Shown here: positions 9,801-17,187 of the stretch, piece after piece
Position numbering within the stretch: position 1 is the first letter of the stretch
Layout: every line of letters starts with the position of its first letter
Assembly: GCA_036557885.1 (NCBI GenBank)
Contig: DATBGS010000122.1
Coordinates: 65,093-129,092 of the forward strand
Reading direction: 5' to 3'
Length of the DNA: 64,000 bases
From: DATBGS01 sp036557885
GTDB lineage: Bacteria > Chloroflexota > Ktedonobacteria > Ktedonobacterales > DATBGS01
Program-made: the position numbers and the translations under genes
The notes under the pieces: model-generated
What the model was told of the DNA's origin: nothing
What the model saw: the letters and a program-made list of their open reading frames with translations, nothing else
Databases searched by the model: none

Positions 9801-11544
9801 GGTTTCGATGCCACTTGCAGGTTCTTTCATCGGCAGCCTGGGCGACGCCGGGCAAGCCACCGATTTTGATGAGTTGGAACTGGACCGCTACAACGAATTC
9901 CATCGGCTGGCGCGCGGGCTGAGCGAGGGCATCTCGGACATGACGACGCTTAGCTCCGAGATGGAGACGACGATCCGCGAGTGCGAGCAGGTCTTTCAGC
10001 GCGAGATGCGCCTGAGTTCCACCTTCCAGGACCAATTGCTGAAAGTGCGCCTGGTGCCGCTCTCCACGATGGTCCCGCGTCTCTATCGCGCGGCGCGTGC
10101 CGTAGCGCTCCGCCTGGGCAAAGAGATTGATCTGGTGATGGAAGGCGAAGAAACCGAGGTAGACCGCACCGTCTATGAAGAAGTGGCCGGGCCGCTGCTG
10201 CATCTGGTGCGTAATGCCGTGACGCATGGCATTGAGGCGCCAGAAACCCGCGAAGCGGCGGGCAAGCCACGCGCGGGCACCATCAAACTAAGCGCCACCT
10301 ACGAGGGCAATCAGGTGATCATCACCGTGCGCGAAGATGGCGCCGGGATTGACGCCGAACGCGTGCGCAACACCGCGATTGCGCGTGGGCTGCTGGATGC
10401 CCGTTCGCCGCTTTCCGAACAGTCGGTGCTCAATCTCATCTTCCGTCCGGGCTTTAGCACGGCTGAGGCGGTGAGCGAAGAGAGCGGGCGCGGCGTAGGG
10501 CTGGATGTCGTGCATGATGTGGTATCGCGCATGCGCGGCACGATTGAGGTCGAATCCACCCCAGGCGAAGGCACCGCCTGGACGATGAAGTTCCCCATCA
10601 GCTTGCAGATTCAGCGCGCGGTGCTGGTGCGTGCCGCCAACCAGACCTATGCCATTCCAATGGCGCTGGTGGAGCAGATCACCCGCCTGGATTATCACCC
10701 CGGCACGCGAGCGCTGGGTGTGCCAGGCATCGAGGTGCGCGGCGAGGCATACGCCCTGACCGACCTGGCCTCGCTGCTCGCGCTGCCCCCTGCCAGGCCG
10801 GATGACCGCGCCTCGGTGCTGCTCATCGTCTCTGGTCGCCAGCGCTTTGCTCTGACGGTGGAAGGCGTGGTCGGCAAGCAAGAAATTGTGGCAAAGAATC
10901 TGGGGCCGCATCTGCGCCAGGTGAAGGGCGTGGCGGGAGCAACGGTGCTGGGCAACGGGCAGGTGGTCTTGATTCTGGAAATATTAGAATTACTGGAGCA
11001 ACTCAAGACGCAAAGCGCCGCTTCGCTCAGTGTGGTGGCCCCGGTGCTGGCGCATGGCACCGCTGCTAGCACTGCGTCGCTCCCATCGCGCCTGGCGCCG
11101 CCCACCTGGTCTTCGGCAGTGCCCACCTCAAATCGTGGGCAGTTGCCCACCGTGCCGTTGCGCCCGGAAGAGCAGTATGTGCTGGTGGTGGATGATAGCC
11201 CCAGCGTGCGGCGGGTCGTGAGCAATATGCTCAAGACGGCAGGCTGGGAGGTCCAGACGGCGCGCGATGGCATGGAGGCAATGGAAGTGGCGGCAAAGCG
11301 CACACCATCAGCGGTGCTGCTGGATATTGAGATGCCACGTATGGATGGCTACGAGTTAATGGCGACGCTGCGCAGCCAGGACCAGTTTAAGCATCTGCCC
11401 TTGATTGTGCTGACCTCGCGCGCGGCGGCCAAACACCACCAGCGGGCGTTCCAGCTTGGCGCCGATGCCTATCTCGTCAAACCATACCAGGATGAGGAGT
11501 TGCTAAAGACGCTCAATACACTGGTGCGCGGGGCACGCGCCTGA
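6856..11544 (+). CDS. CheA-type hybrid histidine kinase with two HPt domains and receiver
   Basis: 1562 residues. HPt1 is at about 1-110 (His50 in RRTHTISGSASMMDF). A ~600-residue Pro/Ala-rich linker follows, with a Glu/Arg coiled coil (about 610-670). HPt2 is at about 700-800 (His747 in STHTLKGAAAMMGF). Then come the dimerisation segment, HATPase (N box HLVRNAVTHGIE with Asn1120; G box SGRGVGLDVV), a CheW-like domain, and a C-terminal receiver (VLVVDDSPSVRR; Asp1490 in VLLDIEMPRMDGY). This architecture matches PilL/ChpA/PixL kinases of type IV pilus chemosensory systems. It is the central kinase of the cluster and presumably phosphorylates the receivers encoded at 3079-4102. Confidence 0.93.
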   Translation: MSSSFDKFAILDSFLDEVGSYLPEIEANLDRLEKVPDDAEALEEAYRRTHTISGSASMMDFPGLSRVAHAMEDVLGDAFDEVLKLDQPAISLLRRSLERVRLLLAAIKNSTNDEDKIVAEDASEHAGFRQAQEAQRASASLMQEAIIVPSPDEEPLAPPVTFSALNDELSEWPAPQAFSSQTLAEQPGEAASASAALPDWLTVLGAGASAPPAPEAQPAQPEAHLPASEGQQGTTTRPLRSTAAGPGATPSRPLEFPTFEWPASPAGADSANGFQDTPHQESAWPSPLLGYQEGDTAPTLQAVPGGPEAAQPSLEEMLEAFRSPADGEWPEQPGFSASMPAASGNPPFQMEANPAPFTFVPLSASVPPEFELKAPVPPASPATPPPAAPAPRAAEPKAPRPIEPAAAAQGRMSASSPVARKENGQASPPLLAWQEVVEHESDLRRSAAALKATLASLRGVVASIEQERSELRSFLDGSKDAIDRLELWAGRAMGLDLRQSPDHVRRYLPLSVLWVVTTHLKKLLAGLKEATNGLSATEGEMSVTSAQLAEAVRNCGTFVSSMLAMAPQESGAGFSATLAHFSWTAPPQEAPKAVESVAPAAAPAAPAIDEAALREQVRLELEQQVRQEVERRVRAELEQEVRREESERIRQELELEMRRQILDQLAAQVHAAPPRPAASTASRPLMVFSPEPRPKRVVRATEQSEEALEVFRAEAEEHLQNIGMGVTALEHAPEDREVLQGIRRSTHTLKGAAAMMGFAHIADLSHISEDLLDQIMEGKVQVNKDVLSVILDTSEALEQLVLGKTGEHGGDAEVVEGLRKRYQTLLAESEEAEGEHSAKEQPAAVDMVEEATNEMLRETLQGEQQAGHALSVETSGTAVDKNELSVRIKLKKLDELVNLFGEQLVNRSILDEKLNRLLRMVADVGISSTRLRDVGGQLETRYEAAMLPSGRLASQATSQEGVTPITSTTRPLGRKALPPGRQVSMPLAGSFIGSLGDAGQATDFDELELDRYNEFHRLARGLSEGISDMTTLSSEMETTIRECEQVFQREMRLSSTFQDQLLKVRLVPLSTMVPRLYRAARAVALRLGKEIDLVMEGEETEVDRTVYEEVAGPLLHLVRNAVTHGIEAPETREAAGKPRAGTIKLSATYEGNQVIITVREDGAGIDAERVRNTAIARGLLDARSPLSEQSVLNLIFRPGFSTAEAVSEESGRGVGLDVVHDVVSRMRGTIEVESTPGEGTAWTMKFPISLQIQRAVLVRAANQTYAIPMALVEQITRLDYHPGTRALGVPGIEVRGEAYALTDLASLLALPPARPDDRASVLLIVSGRQRFALTVEGVVGKQEIVAKNLGPHLRQVKGVAGATVLGNGQVVLILEILELLEQLKTQSAASLSVVAPVLAHGTAASTASLPSRLAPPTWSSAVPTSNRGQLPTVPLRPEEQYVLVVDDSPSVRRVVSNMLKTAGWEVQTARDGMEAMEVAAKRTPSAVLLDIEMPRMDGYELMATLRSQDQFKHLPLIVLTSRAAAKHHQRAFQLGADAYLVKPYQDEELLKTLNTLVRGARA

Positions 11545-11579
11545 CATCTGAGCAAGGCTGGCAGCGAGAGGTGGCAGCG

Positions 11580-11786
11580 ATGGGTCGCGAACGCACAGTG
11601 CTGATCTGGGAGGCGCATCACCAGATGCTGACGGATGAACTACGGCAGGTAGAGCAGCGTCTGGCAGCGCGAGAAAGAACCAGCCCACCAGATGAAGCGC
11701 AAATAGCCGCGCTGCGCGAGCGGGCCAGGGAACTGCGCGCCAAATTGCAGGCGTTGGGGCCTTCGCCCAGAGCCAAAATGGGCTGA
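11580..11786 (+). CDS. Small coiled-coil protein, unknown function
   Basis: 68 residues from ATG 11580 (GTG 11571 gives 71). Charged and helical: Leu/Ala/Arg/Glu heptads (LRQVEQRLAARE and IAALRERARELRAKL) predict a short coiled coil. It starts 35 bases after the CheA hybrid stop and precedes a hairpin, so it is probably the last gene of the operon. No family recognised. Could be a scaffold or a spurious ORF; the periodic pattern favours a real gene. Confidence 0.5.
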   Translation: MGRERTVLIWEAHHQMLTDELRQVEQRLAARERTSPPDEAQIAALRERARELRAKLQALGPSPRAKMG

Positions 11787-11790
11787 CCCC

Positions 11791-11845
11791 TTGTACCACC
11801 GGCGTCCCCGCCGGTCCTGGGGCGCGGGCAAACCGCCCGCGCCCC
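11791..11845. terminator. REP-like unit plus 11-bp hairpin between convergent genes
   Basis: The unit TTGTACCACCGGCGTCC..GCCGGTCCTGG (11791-11820) is a member of the intergenic repeat family seen at 13089-13192. It runs into a perfect 11-bp stem (11819-11829 with 11835-11845, loop AAACC). Lying between the chemosensory operon and leuB, which converge, it probably ends both transcripts. Confidence 0.6.
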
Positions 11846-11867
11846 TCTTGTATGCGTTGCGAGGCAG

Positions 11868-12968
11868 CTATTTGCCCTGGGCCACGCGCTCGGCAATCAG
11901 CTCGCCCATGCGCTCCGTGCTCACCAGCTTTTCGGCGTCGCCGCGCAGATCAGCCGTGTGATAGCCCTGCTCCAACACCACATCAACCGCCTGCTCCACC
12001 GCTTCAGCCGCCTGCGCCAGCCCACAGGAATAGCGCAGCAGCATTGCCATGCTCAGAATGGCGCCCAGCGGGTTAGCGAGATGCTGCCCGGCGATGTCTG
12101 GCGCGGTGCCGTGAATCGGCTCATACAGGCCAAAGGTGCCGTGCGTGGTCTGGCGCGTGCCCAGGCTGGCGGAAGGCAGCATGCCCAGCGACCCAGCCAG
12201 CATAGACGCCTCATCGGTGAGAATATCGCCAAACATGTTTTCCATCACCAGCACATCGAAGCTGGCCGGATTGCTGATCAGCCGCATGGCGCAGGCATCC
12301 ACCAGCAAATGGTTCAGCGTGATCTCCGGCTCCTCAGCGCCGATGCGCGTGGCGACGCGCCGCCAAAGGCGCGACGAACTGAGCACGTTGGCTTTATCCA
12401 CCGAGGTTACGATCTTGCGCCGGTCCCGCGCCAGCCGAAACGCCATGCGCACCGCCCGCTCTATCTCAAGCTCAGTGTAGATGAGCGTATCAACCGCTGA
12501 GGCGCCCTCTGGCCCTTCGCGTATCTCGCTGGGCTTGCCATAATACAGGCCGCCGGTCAGTTCGCGCACAACGATCAGGTCCACGCCCTTGAGCACATCC
12601 GGCTTGAGCGTCGAGGCGTCCAGCAGGCCAGGGCGTGCCCGCACCGGGCGCAGGTTGGCATAGAGTTCAAAAATCTTGCGCAGCCGAAAGAGCGCGTATT
12701 CTGGCTGTTTGGGGTTGGCAGGGTCGCCAGGCGCGGTGCCACCCACCGCGCCAAAGAGAATGGCGTCGCTCTGCTGGCAAAGCAACACGGTTTCTTCAGA
12801 GATAGCGGCGCCCTCTTGTTGCACGGCGTTCAAGCCTACCAGCCGCTCTGTTGTCTGAAACTGGTGCCCAAAGCGCTTGCCCACCGCGTGCAGCCCGCGC
12901 ACAGCCTGATAGGTGACTTCTGGCCCGATGCCATCGCCACCCAGCACAGCAATGTGATAGTTTCCCAT
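11868..12968 (-). CDS. leuB: 3-isopropylmalate dehydrogenase
   Basis: 366 residues, normal family length. NAD-dependent oxidative decarboxylation of 3-isopropylmalate in leucine biosynthesis, cytoplasmic. Visible motifs are the N-terminal IAVLGGDGIGPEV, LLFGAVGG-type substrate loop (ILFGAVGGTAPGDP), substrate arginines in ANLRPVRARP and VVRELTGGLYYGKP, catalytic Lys in SVDKANVL, metal-binding Asp in MFGDILTDEASML, and the NAD site EPIHGTAPDIAG. The last distinguishes it from isocitrate dehydrogenase. AAAGGAT lies 12 bases upstream of the ATG. It stands alone; leuA, leuC and leuD are not in the window. Confidence 0.96.
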   Translation of the reverse strand: MGNYHIAVLGGDGIGPEVTYQAVRGLHAVGKRFGHQFQTTERLVGLNAVQQEGAAISEETVLLCQQSDAILFGAVGGTAPGDPANPKQPEYALFRLRKIFELYANLRPVRARPGLLDASTLKPDVLKGVDLIVVRELTGGLYYGKPSEIREGPEGASAVDTLIYTELEIERAVRMAFRLARDRRKIVTSVDKANVLSSSRLWRRVATRIGAEEPEITLNHLLVDACAMRLISNPASFDVLVMENMFGDILTDEASMLAGSLGMLPSASLGTRQTTHGTFGLYEPIHGTAPDIAGQHLANPLGAILSMAMLLRYSCGLAQAAEAVEQAVDVVLEQGYHTADLRGDAEKLVSTERMGELIAERVAQGK

Positions 12969-13039
12969 ACGTCATCGTATCCTTTATTATTAAGAAATCT
13001 TCTGGTTTGTTCCCTTTGTATATCACATTGACTGAGAGG

Positions 13040-13196
13040 TAGGCGCTTGCCGCCGTGCCCCCTTGTCTTGGGGGTGCCCCCTCTGGGCGTACCACCGGCA
13101 TCTCTGCCGGTTAGATGCTTGTAGCACCGGCCACCGTGCCGGTCCTGGGTGGGGTTATGTAGCACCGGCGTCCCTGCCGGTCCTGGGCGGGGTAGG
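13040..13196. repeat. Tandem cluster of three REP-like palindromic units
   Basis: Three imperfect units follow each other: ACCACCGGCATCTCTGCCGG near 13091-13110, GTAGCACCGGCCACCGTGCC near 13121-13140 and GTAGCACCGGCGTCCCTGCC near 13160-13179. Each is a short hairpin followed by GGTCCTGGG or similar. The block CTTGCCGCCGTGCCCCC at 13047-13063 begins the same way as the element near 14090. Related units lie at 11791, 43760-43866 and 46400-46460. A dispersed extragenic repeat family, not CRISPR: unit spacing is irregular and there are no spacers. Confidence 0.7.
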
Positions 13197-13231
13197 GCAG
13201 GCCGCGCCTTGAAAGGAAGCGTTGCGAACAC

Positions 13232-14032
13232 ATGGCCGACATCCTCCAAAAACTCGACCCGGCGAGCATCGCCCTGACGATGGACGCCAACAAAATCGCC
13301 TACGGCGCCTACCTCAGCACATTTCCGGGGGCTGTGTTTCATACCGACCCAGGCATCTGCTGGTTCGAGACCGGCATCCCGCTCGACCTGTTTAACGGCG
13401 TGCTTCAGATTCAGCTAAGCCCCTCCACCCTCCCGGCAGCAATTGACCGCGTGCTGACCCATTTTCAGCAGCGCGGCCTCCCCTTTCAATGGCACCTGGG
13501 GCCATCCTCGCAGCCACGCGACATCACCGCTCTGCTGCATGCGCGCGGTATCACGCATGTGGAAGATGAGCCAGGTATGGCGCTGGAGTTGCGCGCCCTG
13601 AATGAAGAGGTGCCCGCAGCGCCCCATCTGACCATCCAGCCCGTTACAACCCCCGATGAACTACGCCGCTGGTCCGAGGTCTGGGGCTGCGGCGCGCCTG
13701 AAGAAGTCACGCGCCAGTGGGCAGCCTTTTATTCCCAACTGCGCTTTGGCCCAGAAGAGCAGATGCGCTTCTATCTGGGCTTCGTGAACGGCGAGCCTGT
13801 GGCGACTTCGGCCCTCTTTCTGGGCGCAGGTGTGGCCTCCGTTGAACATGTGGTCACACTGCCCCAGGCGCGGCGGCAGGGCCTTGGCGCCGCCATGACG
13901 CTGCACGCCGCCCGCGATGCGCGCAGTTCCGGCTATCGCGTGGGGATGCTCTTTGCCTCGCCAATGGGTGTCAACATCTATCGTCGCCTGGGGTTCCGCG
14001 CATATGGCATCTTCAGCACCTTTGAGTGGTAG
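13232..14032 (+). CDS. GNAT-family N-acetyltransferase
   Basis: 266 residues. The C-terminal half carries the GNAT fold: VEHVVTLPQARRQGLGAAMT is the acetyl-CoA pyrophosphate loop (R/Q-x-x-G-x-G/A), followed by GMLFASPMGVNIYRRLGF. The N-terminal ~120 residues have no clear motif and may be a degenerate second GNAT repeat, as in other two-domain members. AAAGGAAG (13211-13218) is the nearest ribosome site. Substrate unknown. Confidence 0.8.
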   Translation: MADILQKLDPASIALTMDANKIAYGAYLSTFPGAVFHTDPGICWFETGIPLDLFNGVLQIQLSPSTLPAAIDRVLTHFQQRGLPFQWHLGPSSQPRDITALLHARGITHVEDEPGMALELRALNEEVPAAPHLTIQPVTTPDELRRWSEVWGCGAPEEVTRQWAAFYSQLRFGPEEQMRFYLGFVNGEPVATSALFLGAGVASVEHVVTLPQARRQGLGAAMTLHAARDARSSGYRVGMLFASPMGVNIYRRLGFRAYGIFSTFEW

Positions 14033-14040
14033 CCTCCTAC

Positions 14041-14172
14041 CGCTGGCGCTTGAAACCGCGCCTGGGGTCGGGAGTCCGCGCAGGCGGACTTGCCGCCGTG
14101 CCCCTGCTTTGAGGGGTGCCCTTCTGTCTTAGGGGTGGCCGCAGGCCCTTAGCCGCGACCTTTAGTCGCCAG
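14041..14172. mobile_element. Degenerate copy of the MITE-like element at 34937-35093
   Basis: Ends in GCGACCTTTAGTCGCCAG, preceded by GGCCGCAGGCCC, which matches the right end of the 34937-35093 element apart from a few substitutions. It also shares GGGAGTCCGCGCAGGCGGAC (14069-14088; reverse complement near 34985-35004). The left end (GCTGGCGCTTGAAACCGCGCC) is a decayed form of the other element's terminal repeat. The interior carries the CCCCTGCTTTGAGGGG hairpin. Confidence 0.55.
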
Positions 14173-14177
14173 GCAGC

Positions 14178-14217
14178 TTGACATCGCGCCAGTAATTTGA
14201 TATAAATCTAATTAGAT
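14178..14217 (+). promoter_or_regulatory. Promoter with palindromic operator for the ArsR-type gene
   Basis: TTGACA (14178-14183), 17-base spacer, TATAAA (14201-14206): near-consensus housekeeping promoter. A perfect 12-base palindrome ATCTAATTAGAT (14206-14217) overlaps the -10 and start site, a placement expected for self-repression by the winged-helix product encoded next. AAGGAGG at 14242-14248 is the ribosome site. Confidence 0.8.
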
Positions 14218-14255
14218 AAATATCGAATTATTGGCAGAGAAAAGGAGGCACTTCA

Positions 14256-14813
14256 ATGCCAGAAGAACAACTGCGCGCCTTGCTCCAATTTTTTAAAGCG
14301 TTGGCCGATGAAAACCGCCTGAAGATGCTGGGTATTCTGGCGAATCGTGAGAGCAGCGTAGAGGAACTGGCCGCGCTGCTCAATCTCAAGGCGCCCACCG
14401 TCTCGCATCACCTCAATAAGCTGAAAGAGCTTGATCTGGTGGAGATGCGCGGAGACGGCACGACCCATCTGTACCGGCTCAAGCCCGAAACGCTGCGCAG
14501 CCTCAACAAAGAACTGCTCAGCCCGGAGCGCGTGGCCTCGCTGGTGGATGACCCCGGAAGCGACGCCTGGGAGCGCAAGGTGCTGCGCGACTACTTTGTG
14601 GGAGAGCGTCTCAAGGAGATTCCCGCCAGCCCCAAGAAGCGCCTGGTCATCTTGAAGTGGCTGGCCGGACAATTTGCGCCTGATCGCTCCTACACTGAGG
14701 CAGAAGTCAATGAGGTCATTCAACGCTGCCACCCTGACACGGCCACGCTGCGCCGCGAGTTGATCGGCACCAGCCTGATGCAGCGCGAGGCTGGCGTCTA
14801 CTGGCGCCGGTAG
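14256..14813 (+). CDS. ArsR-type winged-helix regulator fused to DUF2087
   Basis: 185 residues. N-terminal ~80 are an ArsR-like helix-turn-helix (FFKALADENRLKMLGILA, AALLNLKAPTVSHHLNKLKEL, wing GDGTTHLYRLK). No ELCVCDL-type metal-binding cysteines are present, so it is not a metal sensor of that class. C-terminal ~80 are DUF2087 (PKKRLVILKWLAGQF, Y-T-E-x-E-VNEVI, DTATLRRELI), found in stand-alone and regulator-fused forms. Strong autoregulation signals lie directly upstream. Effector unknown. Confidence 0.88.
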   Translation: MPEEQLRALLQFFKALADENRLKMLGILANRESSVEELAALLNLKAPTVSHHLNKLKELDLVEMRGDGTTHLYRLKPETLRSLNKELLSPERVASLVDDPGSDAWERKVLRDYFVGERLKEIPASPKKRLVILKWLAGQFAPDRSYTEAEVNEVIQRCHPDTATLRRELIGTSLMQREAGVYWRR

Positions 14814-14882
14814 CGTTGCATGAAGCAAACGGACCCTTTGAAAGCCCGGCCAGGGTAGACGCAACAGCAGCACGGGTGATAC

Positions 14883-14908
14883 AACCTATCAGGGGAACCT
14901 GATAGGTT
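14883..14908 (+). promoter_or_regulatory. 11-bp hairpin in leader of GNAT gene
   Basis: AACCTATCAGG / CCTGATAGGTT with a GGAA tetraloop, without a following T run. It lies between the ArsR-type gene and the next acetyltransferase, whose ribosome site AAGGAGGG is at 14930-14937. It could be an operator, a transcript-stabilising hairpin or a weak terminator. Confidence 0.55.
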
Positions 14909-14945
14909 CCCTCGACTCCAGAACGAGCTAAGGAGGGACACGGCC

Positions 14946-15548
14946 ATGCCAGCGCCATCAGAACCACGTGCATCCGGCAAGCCCACGTGGCTCTTATGGA
15001 GTTGGTGCAGCGGGGATGCCCTGCCCATCTGCGAGAGCGTGTCAGGCTTGACGATTGAAGCGTCACAGCACGTTGAACTGCTCTCTCATCTGATGGGAAT
15101 ACCTTCGGCAGATCTGAGCGAACAGCTCTGGCTGGGACATCGTGCCTACCTCGCTCGTCTGGGAACGCTGCCTGTGGCTTGCGGCTGGTCAGCGACTGGA
15201 GCGGTGACGTTGTTGGGAGGACGTGTCACGTTGCATGTCCCACCAAACCACCGGTACTTGTACGGGTTTGTGACCCACCCCGACTGGCGCGGTCGCGGCA
15301 TTTACCCACACGTGCTTCAAGCCATCCTGCGAACAGAGGCGCAGGAGCACTTCTGGATCATGCACCTGATCGAGAATGCGTCTTCCCAACGCGGGATACA
15401 CAAAGCAGGCTTTCGAATAGCTGGTCGTTTAGCCTTCTTCCCCAGCGGTGGACTGGGCTTGATCCCCCCTGCTGGAGACAGCGAGCGGGCACAGGTGGCC
15501 GAACGCCTGCTTGGACTCACTCTCAGAGGGGAGACAGAAGACACGTAG
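14946..15548 (+). CDS. GNAT-family N-acetyltransferase
   Basis: 200 residues. GNAT core between about 65 and 170: LYGFVTHPDWRGRGIYPHVL is the beta4-alpha3 region with the R-G-R-G-I acetyl-CoA loop, followed by IENASSQRGIHKAGFRIAGRL, which is the beta5/alpha4 region. The N-terminal 35 residues are unrelated to the fold, and an internal ATG at 15091 could be the real start. Substrate unknown; 132 bases downstream of the ArsR-DUF2087 gene and possibly co-transcribed. Confidence 0.75.
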   Translation: MPAPSEPRASGKPTWLLWSWCSGDALPICESVSGLTIEASQHVELLSHLMGIPSADLSEQLWLGHRAYLARLGTLPVACGWSATGAVTLLGGRVTLHVPPNHRYLYGFVTHPDWRGRGIYPHVLQAILRTEAQEHFWIMHLIENASSQRGIHKAGFRIAGRLAFFPSGGLGLIPPAGDSERAQVAERLLGLTLRGETEDT

Positions 15549-15646
15549 CCGAGGCAAATTGTCTCCAAGGCAGTTGGAAAGAGTGTGCAAGAACGAGCAT
15601 TGACCAGCTAGCGCTGCATCTCTTTTGGCAAGCTCTGCCTGCCCCC

Positions 15647-15675
15647 TTGACGGCAGGGCGCGGGACGCCTATACT
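15647..15675 (+). promoter_or_regulatory. Promoter of nfeD-slipin operon
   Basis: TTGACG (15647-15652), 17-base spacer, TATACT (15670-15675). Start of transcription expected near 15682, about 49 bases before the nfeD ATG, which has AAGGAGG at 15717-15723. Confidence 0.8.
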
Positions 15676-15730
15676 CTGAGATGGCAAAACAGACGGCGAC
15701 TGGTTCTGCGCAGCCCAAGGAGGTGCCCTC

Positions 15731-17137
15731 ATGCGCTCGGTGTCCGTCCTCTCCGGCCACTTCTGGCCGCGTTTGGTCTTGTTCCTCTGTAGTTGTGCCC
15801 TCATCCTCCTGGCTGGTGGCGCAGTCAGCGCGCAGCGCGCGGCTGCTGCTGGCAGCCATGTGGATGTCTTCACCCTGGCCGATGACATCAGCCCATCCTC
15901 GCTGCGCGAGTTAAACTACGCCGTAGATACAGCCCAGAGCGATGGCGCCGAAGCCCTCATTATCCAGTTGGATACCCCCGGCGGCGACCTGGATTCCATG
16001 AAGGCCATGACCCAGAAAGAACTGGCCGCCACTGTGCCGATTGTGGTCTATGTCTCGCCTGCGGGTGGGCGCGCGGCCTCGGCAGGCACATTTGTGACGC
16101 TGGCGGCGCCCATCGCGGCAATGGCGCCCACCACGCGCATCGGCGCGGCCAGTCCGGTAGATATTAACGGCGGCGATATTCCCAGCACGCTCAAAGCCAA
16201 GATCACCAATGATCTGGTGGCGCAGATGCAGGGCTTGTGCCAGCGCTATGACCGCAAGTGCGATCTGGCGGTAAAAGCCATTACCGATGCCGCCGCGTAT
16301 GACGATCAAACGGCCATCGCAGCAGGCATGGTTGATCTGGGGGCGGCCAACATGGACGACCTGCTCAGCAAGATTGATGGCCGCGAAGTCACACTGGGGA
16401 ACGGCCAGCTAGTCACGCTGCACACCGCCGACGCCACGCAGCAGACCATCCAGCCGCGCTTTATTGACAGCTTCATCGGCTTGTTGCTGGACCCCAACAT
16501 TGCCTTTATTCTGCTGGTGCTGGCGGGTATTGGGATTTATATCGAGATTTCGCATCCGGGGCTGATTCTGCCAGGCGTGGTGGGCGCTATCTCGCTGGTG
16601 CTCTTCCTCTTTACCGCCGGGACGCTTTCCACCAACTGGGCCGGGTTGCTGCTGGTCGTGGTGGCGTTTGTCCTGCTGATCCTGGATGTGCGGCTGCCCT
16701 CGCATGGCGCGCTGACCATAGGGGCGCTGATTGCGCTAGTGGTCGGGTCGCTGCTCTTCTTTAACGATACCGGCAATATTGGCGCGCCCAGCCTGAACCC
16801 GTTTGTGCTGGGCATCATGGTATCAGTTGTAGCGGCGCTGGCGCTGCTGGTGCTGGTTGGGGTGATCAGATCACAGCGCCTGCCGGTGACAACCGGGAAA
16901 GAGGGCCTCATCGGTCAGGTGGCGACGGTGACGGAAACGCTGGCTCCTGCCGGACGAGTCAAGGTCTGGGGCGAGGACTGGGCCGCGCGACAAGATGCCC
17001 CGGCGCTGTATCCGGTTGAGGTTGGGCGGCAGGTGCGTATCCTGGGAGTCAGCGGCCTGACGCTGATTGTTGAACCAATCGTGGCGGTTCAGCCTCACGA
17101 AATAGAAGCGCTTCCGCCTGGGGAGGGCGTGGCCTGA
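15731..17137 (+). CDS. nfeD: NfeD family membrane-bound serine protease (ClpP class)
   Basis: 468 residues. Signal peptide (about 14-34), then a SppA/ClpP-like protease domain with nucleophile Ser117 in GRAASAGT and general-base Lys157 in LKAKITND, the Ser-Lys dyad seen in the Pyrococcus PH1510 family. About five membrane segments (about 250-390) follow, and a C-terminal OB-fold NfeD domain (GLIGQVATVTETLAP..VRILGVSGLTLIVEP). Family members cleave the C-terminal hydrophobic part of the partner stomatin, which is encoded next (gap 50 bases). Membrane quality control or microdomain function is inferred from the family. Confidence 0.92.
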   Translation: MRSVSVLSGHFWPRLVLFLCSCALILLAGGAVSAQRAAAAGSHVDVFTLADDISPSSLRELNYAVDTAQSDGAEALIIQLDTPGGDLDSMKAMTQKELAATVPIVVYVSPAGGRAASAGTFVTLAAPIAAMAPTTRIGAASPVDINGGDIPSTLKAKITNDLVAQMQGLCQRYDRKCDLAVKAITDAAAYDDQTAIAAGMVDLGAANMDDLLSKIDGREVTLGNGQLVTLHTADATQQTIQPRFIDSFIGLLLDPNIAFILLVLAGIGIYIEISHPGLILPGVVGAISLVLFLFTAGTLSTNWAGLLLVVVAFVLLILDVRLPSHGALTIGALIALVVGSLLFFNDTGNIGAPSLNPFVLGIMVSVVAALALLVLVGVIRSQRLPVTTGKEGLIGQVATVTETLAPAGRVKVWGEDWAARQDAPALYPVEVGRQVRILGVSGLTLIVEPIVAVQPHEIEALPPGEGVA

Positions 17138-17187
17138 GTCCCCGGCGAGCCGCATAGAGCTTGATGTCTTTGAGAGGAGTCGTATCT

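Noticed and set aside
13089..13192. Short repeats suggesting a CRISPR array
   Set aside because: Units differ from each other, are palindromic along their full length and have no uniform spacers; they recur singly elsewhere as REP-like units.
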